Shown here: positions 58,843-64,000 of the stretch, piece after piece | How positions within the stretch are numbered: the first letter of the stretch is position 1 | Layout of the letters: each line of letters begins with the position of its first letter | Source of the DNA: Streptomyces capillispiralis | GTDB lineage: Bacteria > Actinomycetota > Actinomycetes > Streptomycetales > Streptomycetaceae | Assembly: GCF_007829875.1 (NCBI RefSeq) | Contig: NZ_VIWV01000001.1 | Coordinates: 6,232,501 to 6,296,500, forward strand | Length of the DNA: 64,000 bases | Reading direction: 5' to 3' | Translations under genes and position numbers: made by a program | The notes under the pieces: generated by a model | Seen by the model: only the letters and a program-made list of their open reading frames with translations | Database searches by the model: none | Told to the model about the DNA's origin: nothing

Positions 58843-60232
58843 CGCCCTGGCTGACAGAGCTCATATTGAAATCGGGGATGCGCAGGGCGGGCATCGCGGC
58901 CCGGGTGAACCAGTCGCCCCACTCCCTGGGCAGCGTCTTCTCCGTACGCCCCGCCTCCGCCGCCCGCCCCAGCAGGTCCACCGGCGACTCGTTGAACCGG
59001 AAGTTGTTCACCTCGCCGGTGACCTCGCCGTTCTCCACGAGATACACGCCGTCCCGGGTCAGCCCCGTGAGCAGCAGCGTCGCCGGGTCGACCTCGCGGA
59101 TGTACCACAGGCAGGTCAGCAGCAGCCCGCGCTCCGTGGCCGCGACCATCTCCTCCAGCGAGCGGTCCTCGCCGCCGTCCAGGATCAGGTTGTCGACGGC
59201 GGGCGCCACCGGCAGCCCCGTCAGGCCCGCGCTGTGCCTGCTGGTCGTCAGCCGGTTCAGCTCGCCCTCGCGCACCCAGTCCGTGGCCGTCAGCGGCAGC
59301 CCGTTGTCGAACACCGACTGGTCACCGCCGGAGGAGTGCGCGATCACGAACGGCGCCGACTGGAGACCGGGCGCGTGCGGGTCGCTGCGCAGGGTCAGCG
59401 GCAGTTCGCTCAGCTTTTCCCCGACCCGGGTGCCGCCGCCCGGCGTGGAGAACACCGTGCGGCCCTCGGCCGCGTCCCGCCCCGACGCCGACCACATCTG
59501 GTAGATCAGCAGGTCCGCCACGGCGGTCGGCGGCAGCAGCGTCTCGTACCGGCCCGCCGGCAGCTCCAGCCGCCGCTCGGCCCAGCCCAGCCGTACGGCC
59601 AGCTCCGCGTCGAGCGCCGCCGGGTCGACGTCCTCGAAGTCCCGCGTGGAGCGCCCCGCCCACGCCGACCGCGTCCGGTCCGGCGACTTGGCGTTCAGCT
59701 CCAGCGTGCCGTTCGGCTGGTCGTGCCGCAGCCGCAGCCCCGCCGAGGTGCCCAGGTAGGTGGAGACCATCTCGTGGTTGGCGAAGCCGTACAGCTCCCG
59801 GCCGCCGGCCCGCGCGCGGGCGAACGCCTCGCCGAGCGCCGGCGCGAAGCCGGCGAACACGCCGGAGGAGGTCTCGGCGGGCGCCTCGGTGAACGCGGGC
59901 GAGTGCGCCACACCCGTCACCAGCGGCTGGGCGTCCTCGGCCGGACCGGCGCCCCGCGCGGCGGCCTCGGCGGCCCGCACCAGCGGCTCCAGGTCGTCGG
60001 CGGTCACCGCGGACCGGGACACCACACCGGAGGCGGTGCCCTGCGCGCCGTCCACCGTGGCGACCACGGTGAGCGTGCGCCCGCGCGTGACGCCGTTGGT
60101 GGTGAGGGCGTTGCCCGCCCAGCGCAGATTGGCGGTCGAGTGCTCGTCGGCGATCACGACACAGCCGTCGGCCCGGGACAGTTCGAGAGCGCGCTCGACG
60201 ATCTCGTACGGCTTGCTGGTACGCGCGCTCAT
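58838..60232 (-). CDS. tldE: TldE/PmbA-type subunit of the TldD/TldE protease
   Basis: A 464-residue protein of the U62 (PmbA/TldD) family, the non-catalytic partner that forms a heterodimeric protease with TldD. Family features: LELSRADGCVVIADEHSTANLRWAGN at the start, SSGGDQSVFDNGLPLTATDWV in the middle and a C-terminal NFRFNESPVDLLGR block. It lacks the HExxxH metal site seen in the neighbour, as expected. ATG 60232 overlaps the tldD stop by 4 nt. Confidence 0.92.
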   Translation of the reverse strand: MSARTSKPYEIVERALELSRADGCVVIADEHSTANLRWAGNALTTNGVTRGRTLTVVATVDGAQGTASGVVSRSAVTADDLEPLVRAAEAAARGAGPAEDAQPLVTGVAHSPAFTEAPAETSSGVFAGFAPALGEAFARARAGGRELYGFANHEMVSTYLGTSAGLRLRHDQPNGTLELNAKSPDRTRSAWAGRSTRDFEDVDPAALDAELAVRLGWAERRLELPAGRYETLLPPTAVADLLIYQMWSASGRDAAEGRTVFSTPGGGTRVGEKLSELPLTLRSDPHAPGLQSAPFVIAHSSGGDQSVFDNGLPLTATDWVREGELNRLTTSRHSAGLTGLPVAPAVDNLILDGGEDRSLEEMVAATERGLLLTCLWYIREVDPATLLLTGLTRDGVYLVENGEVTGEVNNFRFNESPVDLLGRAAEAGRTEKTLPREWGDWFTRAAMPALRIPDFNMSSVSQGV

Positions 60233-61752
60233 CGTCCGGCCTCCTGCGTGGTGTTGAGGATGTTGACTCCCTTGAAGAGGGCGGACGGGCAGCCGTGCGA
60301 GACCGCCGCGACCTGCCCCGGCTGGGCCTTGCCGCAGTTGAAGGCACCACCCAGGACATAAGTCTGCGGACCGCCGACCGCCGCCATGGAACCCCAGAAA
60401 TCGGTGGTCGTGGCCTGGTAGGCGACGTCCCGCAGCTGCCCCGCGAGCCGCCCGTTCTCGATCCGGTAGAACCGCTGCCCGGTGAACTGGAAGTTGTACC
60501 GCTGCATGTCGATCGACCACGACCGGTCACCGACCACGTAGATGCCCCGGTCCACGCCCCCGATCAGATCCTCCGTCGACATCCCCGCCGGGTCCGGCCG
60601 CAGCGACACGTTCGCCATGCGCTGCACCGGGACATGACCGGGGGAGTCCGCGTAGGCGCACCCGTTGGACCGCTCGAACCCGGTCAGCTTCGCGATCCGC
60701 CGGTCCAGCTGGTAGCCGACCAGGGTGCCGTCCTTCACCAGGTCCCAGGACTGCGCCTCCACGCCCTCGTCGTCGTAACCGACCGTGGCGAGCCCGTGCT
60801 CGGCGGTGCGGTCGCCGGTGACGTTCATCAGCTCGGAGCCGTACCGCAGCTTGTTGAGCAGATCGAAGGTGGCGAACGAGGTGCCGGCGTAGGCCGCCTC
60901 GTAGCCGAGCGCGCGGTCCAGCTCGGTGGCGTGCCCGATGGACTCGTGGATGGTCAGCCACAGGTTGGACGGGTCGACGACCAGGTCGTACAGCCCCGCC
61001 TCCACGCTCGGCGCGCGCATCTTCTCGGCGAGCAGCTCCGGGATCCGCCCCAGCTCGTCGTCCCAGTCCCAGCCGGTGCCCCGCAGGTACTCCCAGCCCC
61101 GGCCCACCGGCGGCGCGAGGGTGCGCATGGAGTCGAACTCGCCGCTGGACCCGTCCACGGACACGGCCGTGAACACCGGGTGCAGCCGCACCCGCTGCTG
61201 CGTGGTCGCCGTCCCCGCCGTGTCGGCGTAGAACTTGTTCTCGTGCACGGTGAGCAGCGAGGCGTCGACGTGGTCCACCCCGTTCGCCGCGAGCAGCCGC
61301 GCGCTCCAGTCGGCGAGCAGCCCGGCCTTCTCCTCGTCGGGCACGGCGAACGGATCGATCTCGTACGACGACACCCAGGTCCGGTCGGCGTGCACCGGCT
61401 CGTCGGCCAGCTCCACCCTCTCGTCCGACCCGGCCGCCCGGATCACCTGCGCGGACAGCTGCGCCATCGCCACCGCCTGCGAGGCGACCTTGGCGGCGGC
61501 GTCGAGGGTCAGGTCCACCCCGGACGCGAACCCCCACGTCCCGCCGTGCACCACGCGCACCGCGTACCCGAGGTCGGTGGTGTCCGACGACCCGGCGGGC
61601 CGGGCGTCCCGGAACCGCCAGGAGGCGCTGCGCACCCGCTCCAGGCGGAAGTCGGCGTGCTCCGCCCCGAGCGCCCGCGCCCGGGCGAGGGCCGCGTCGG
61701 CGAGGGCGCGCAGGGGCAACGCCAGAAACGACTGATCGACTTCATGGGGCAC
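60229..61752 (-). CDS. tldD: Metalloprotease TldD
   Basis: A 507-residue catalytic TldD subunit. The zinc motif HExxxH is visible as HESIGHATE in the central part. It is the first gene of the coupled tldD-tldE unit. In other bacteria TldD/TldE degrades unfolded peptides and trims microcin or antitoxin substrates. The sequence is full length; ATG 61752 begins MPHEVDQSFLALPL. Upstream lies a gene-poor, decayed region. Confidence 0.94.
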   Translation of the reverse strand: MPHEVDQSFLALPLRALADAALARARALGAEHADFRLERVRSASWRFRDARPAGSSDTTDLGYAVRVVHGGTWGFASGVDLTLDAAAKVASQAVAMAQLSAQVIRAAGSDERVELADEPVHADRTWVSSYEIDPFAVPDEEKAGLLADWSARLLAANGVDHVDASLLTVHENKFYADTAGTATTQQRVRLHPVFTAVSVDGSSGEFDSMRTLAPPVGRGWEYLRGTGWDWDDELGRIPELLAEKMRAPSVEAGLYDLVVDPSNLWLTIHESIGHATELDRALGYEAAYAGTSFATFDLLNKLRYGSELMNVTGDRTAEHGLATVGYDDEGVEAQSWDLVKDGTLVGYQLDRRIAKLTGFERSNGCAYADSPGHVPVQRMANVSLRPDPAGMSTEDLIGGVDRGIYVVGDRSWSIDMQRYNFQFTGQRFYRIENGRLAGQLRDVAYQATTTDFWGSMAAVGGPQTYVLGGAFNCGKAQPGQVAAVSHGCPSALFKGVNILNTTQEAGR

Positions 61753-62309
61753 GGTTGGAGAGATCCCTTCGGGCGCTTGCCTGTGGTGACCGTCGGAGGC
61801 AGTGAACCACGTCCCGCTCCCCGGGCTCTTGCCCCACCGCCCTGCCCTCGCCGGTGGTTTCCCGTCCTCGCTCCCCGGCCTTTCCGGGGGTGCCCGAGGC
61901 GGCGGGTCGGCCGTCCGCGGACACCGACGGCGGGAGAGGCCCGCTCCTGCTGGAACCCGTCACCGACCGCTGGGGCGCGAACGGGCGGACGTGACCGGGC
62001 AAGACCGTGCGGACCGAGTGCGCGGCCCGCGTCCCTTTCAGCCGTAGTTGACGATCATCTTCCGCAACGGTGGTCGGACGCGAGATACCCCGGCGGCGGT
62101 CGCGGCCGGCGGCTTGCTGCGGCGGCCGCCGCCCCCGACGGCTCACCGCCCGCCCCCGCTCCCCGCTGGGCGCCCGACCGGCGCAACGCCCGCTACGCGC
62201 ACGCCTTCGCCCTGGCGGAACTCGTTCCGCGCGGTGCCTCGTACGAACTCGGCGACGGCCGGGAGATCGCCGTGGACGGGATGCTGGTCACCTCCAGGGG
62301 CGGGCCACG
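61753..62309. other. Gene-poor region, possible remnant sequence
   Basis: No intact gene is supported. In one rightward frame residues ARYAHAFALAELVPRGASYE, followed by LGDGREIAVDGMLV, (about 62185-62298) have normal protein-like composition and may be a remnant of an unidentified gene, but frames break on both sides. The tldD promoter must lie in the first part. Confidence 0.45.
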
Positions 62310-62612
62310 GAGCCGCTCGCCACCAGCACGCTCGGCTTCGTGGAGACCGTACGGACCCTGGACCTCATGGGGCACTTCCCGAAGGCCATGGAGGACCTGG
62401 ACGCCCGGATCACCGAGATCCTCCTCACCCGCGAGGTGCGCGATGCGGCAGCCCCGCTGGTCGGGCGCCTGAGGACGTCGGACGCGATCCACGTGGCCAG
62501 CGCCCTGTCCCTGAGGGACGACCTGACCGCCCTGGTGACCTACGACCGAAGGATGCTCGAGACCGCTCGCGGCGAAGGACTGTCCGCCCATGCACCGGGT
62601 ATGGCGGACTGA
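62310..62612 (+). pseudogene. Truncated VapC-like PIN domain
   Basis: About 100 codons match the C-terminal two-thirds of a type II toxin PIN ribonuclease: PLATSTLGFVETVRTLDLMG, then RLRTSDAIHVASALSL with a catalytic Asp, and LVTYDRRMLETA near the end. The N-terminal strand with the first catalytic Asp is missing; the upstream sequence in this frame is Arg-rich out-of-frame-like sequence. No ribosome binding site or antitoxin gene is adjacent, so the gene is probably inactive. Confidence 0.65.
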
Positions 62613-62650
62613 CCGGGGCCGCGAACTGTAGGAACCCGACAGGAGGCCAC

Positions 62651-62776
62651 GTGCGCCACTGTCGGTGCCCCAATGTTCCGCGGCGGATGCGGACCGATAG
62701 GTTTTCGGTGAAGCCGCCTGTCATCCAGGTGTCCGGGCGGGTGAACCAGACCGCTATCGAAAGGGTGATCCGTTGA
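62651..62776 (+). CDS. Small ORF overlapping the fabG start (possible coupling peptide)
   Basis: GTG 62651 follows CAGGAGG by 4 nt and opens a 41-codon frame (begins MRHCRCPNVPRRM, ends NQTAIERVIR) whose TGA stop overlaps the TTG start of fabG (TTGA). This arrangement allows translational coupling. The peptide shows no family features and the composition is not strongly coding-like, so it may be coincidental; a promoter for fabG could also lie inside it. Confidence 0.35.
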   Translation: MRHCRCPNVPRRMRTDRFSVKPPVIQVSGRVNQTAIERVIR

Positions 62777-63477
62777 GCCGCTCGGTTCTCGTCACCGGAG
62801 GCAACCGGGGCATCGGCCTCGCCATCGCCCGCGCATTCGCCGACGCCGGCGACAAGGTCGCCGTCACGTACCGCTCGGGGGAGCCGCCGGCCGGCTTCCT
62901 GGCCGTCAAGTGCGACATCACCGACCCCGAGCAGGTGGAGCAGGCCTACAAGGAGATCGAGGAGACGCACGGTCCCGTCGAGGTGCTCGTGGCCAACGCC
63001 GGAGTCACCAAGGACCAGCTCCTCATGCGCATGTCCGAGGAGGACTTCACCTCGGTCGTCGACACCAACCTCACCGGCACCTTCCGGGTCGTCAAGCGCG
63101 CCAACCGCGCCATGCTGCGCGCCAAGAAGGGCCGTGTCGTCCTGATCTCCTCGGTCGTCGGCCTGCTCGGCTCCGCGGGGCAGGCGAACTACGCCGCCTC
63201 CAAGGCCGGCCTGGTCGGTTTCGCGCGCTCCCTCGCCCGTGAGCTGGGCTCGCGCAACATCACCTTCAACGTCGTCGCGCCCGGCTTCGTCGACACCGAC
63301 ATGACCAAGGTGCTCACCGACGAGCAGCGGTCGTCGATCGTGTCGCAGGTGCCGCTCGGCCGGTACGCGAAGCCGGAGGAGATCGCCGCGGCGGTGCGGT
63401 TCCTCGCCTCGGACGAGGCCTCGTACATCACTGGAGCCGTCATCCCCGTTGACGGCGGACTGGGAATGGGTCACTGA
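62773..63477 (+). CDS. fabG: 3-oxoacyl-ACP reductase FabG
   Basis: A 234-residue SDR that reduces 3-oxoacyl-ACP with NADPH in the FAS II elongation cycle. Nucleotide motif VTGGNRGIG, NAG as VANAGVT, catalytic Ser in LISSVVGLL, and Tyr/Lys in NYAASKAG; the C-terminal PVDGGLGMGH is standard. The start is TTG at 62773, with AAAGGG upstream; the next gene inhA begins 6 nt after its stop, as in the fabG-inhA (mabA-inhA) unit of actinobacteria. Confidence 0.96.
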   Translation: MSRSVLVTGGNRGIGLAIARAFADAGDKVAVTYRSGEPPAGFLAVKCDITDPEQVEQAYKEIEETHGPVEVLVANAGVTKDQLLMRMSEEDFTSVVDTNLTGTFRVVKRANRAMLRAKKGRVVLISSVVGLLGSAGQANYAASKAGLVGFARSLARELGSRNITFNVVAPGFVDTDMTKVLTDEQRSSIVSQVPLGRYAKPEEIAAAVRFLASDEASYITGAVIPVDGGLGMGH

Positions 63478-63483
63478 AACACC

Positions 63484-64000
63484 ATGAGCGGAATTCTCGA
63501 GGGCAAGCGCGTCCTGATCACCGGTGTGCTGATGGAGTCCTCCATCGCCTTCCACACCGCCAAGCTGGCCCAGGAGCAGGGCGCTGAGATCATCCTGACC
63601 GCGTTCCCGCGGCCCACCCTGACCGAGCGCATCGCCCGGAAGCTGCCCAAGCCCGCCAAGGTCATCGAGCTCGACGTCACCAACGACGAGCACCTGGGCC
63701 GTCTGGCCGACGTGGTCGGCGAGGAGCTCGGCGGCCTCGACGGCGTCGTGCACTCCATCGGCTTCGCGCCGCAGGACGCGCTCGGCGGCAACTTCCTCAA
63801 CACGCCGTTCGAGTCGGTGGCCACGGCCATGCACGTCTCGGCGTTCTCCCTGAAGTCGCTGACCATGGCCTGCCTGCCGCTGATGCAGAACGGCGGCTCG
63901 GTCGTCGGCCTCACCTTCGACGCGCAGTACGCCTGGCCGCAGTACGACTGGATGGGCCCGGCCAAGGCCGCCCTGGAGGCCACCAGCCGCTACATGGCGC
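63484..64000 (+). CDS. inhA: Enoyl-ACP reductase InhA/FabI, N-terminal part
   Basis: The first 172 codons of an NADH-dependent enoyl-ACP reductase completing each FAS II elongation round; the 3' end is outside the window. It opens MSGILEGKRVLITGVLMES, with the relaxed GxxxxxSxA nucleotide motif of FabI/InhA, SIGFAPQDALGG and the catalytic region FDAQYAWPQYDWMGPAKAAL (Tyr and Lys visible). ATG 63484 lies 6 nt after fabG. From the family, it is the isoniazid/triclosan-class target. Confidence 0.96.
   Translation, partial: MSGILEGKRVLITGVLMESSIAFHTAKLAQEQGAEIILTAFPRPTLTERIARKLPKPAKVIELDVTNDEHLGRLADVVGEELGGLDGVVHSIGFAPQDALGGNFLNTPFESVATAMHVSAFSLKSLTMACLPLMQNGGSVVGLTFDAQYAWPQYDWMGPAKAALEATSRYMA

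Overview
The window is a stretch of a very GC-rich (about 72%) actinobacterial chromosome, almost certainly a Streptomyces. Evidence: strong third-position GC bias, many GTG starts, 4-nt overlapping start/stop codons (ATGA/GTGA), GGAGG-type ribosome binding sites, and a gene order that, from memory and not from a search, matches the Streptomyces coelicolor region around SCO1814-SCO1869 read backwards (ectABCD, the cob operon, pit, the small helix-turn-helix protein Gbn, the Asp23/Gls24 cluster, moaA, tyrS, tldD/tldE, fabG-inhA). No rRNA, tRNA, insertion sequence, prophage or CRISPR array was found; this looks like core chromosome.

Layout. 1-6.1 kb: the tail of a DsbA-family oxidoreductase, then the ectoine/5-hydroxyectoine operon ectABCD (leftward) flanked on both sides by class V fold PLP enzymes. 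6.2-9.8 kb: a polar amino-acid ABC transporter (lipoprotein, permease, ATPase) followed by an amidohydrolase, behind a TATAAT promoter with a perfect inverted repeat over the -35. 10-27.5 kb: a 13-gene leftward cobalamin operon (cbiB, cobQ, cobN, chlID-type chelatase, cobO, cobB, cobI, cobM, cobL, cbiG-cobJ, cobH, cbiX, cobC) preceded by a clear cobalamin riboswitch. 27.6-29.3 kb: a low-affinity phosphate transporter (pit) with a small membrane protein and an upstream PHO-box-like direct repeat.

29.6-37 kb: class II aldolase, alpha/beta hydrolase, a HEAT-like hypothetical, a VOC protein, an ABC-F ATPase preceded by a probable leaderless mini-ORF (MAILLAH), the Gbn-type nucleoid protein behind a cluster of GATC sites, and an enoyl-CoA hydratase. 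37-41 kb: an Asp23/Gls24-AmaP envelope-stress cluster with a divergent repeat-rich protein. 40.7-45.8 kb: a leftward operon of sodium:solute symporter, ECF sigma factor, small membrane protein, GH15 hydrolase and an SDR protein with degenerate catalytic residues.

46-54.8 kb: SURF1, a zinc-ribbon protein, a DEDD exonuclease with BRCT domain, a CopD-like membrane protein, two tandem subtilisin-like secreted proteases, and divergently the DUF485-ActP acetate symporter pair. 54.9-64 kb: moaA, small conserved proteins, a GlsB-type stress protein, tyrS, the TldD/TldE protease pair, a decayed spot with a truncated VapC-like PIN domain, and the fatty-acid genes fabG and inhA (cut by the window end).

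Most of the window is housekeeping or conserved accessory metabolism. The parts most worth a second look are the putative leaderless leader peptide of the ABC-F gene, the GATC cluster upstream of the Gbn-like gene, the protease pair with an inserted calcium-loop motif, the symporter/sigma/GH15/SDR operon, and a small ORF translationally coupled to fabG.
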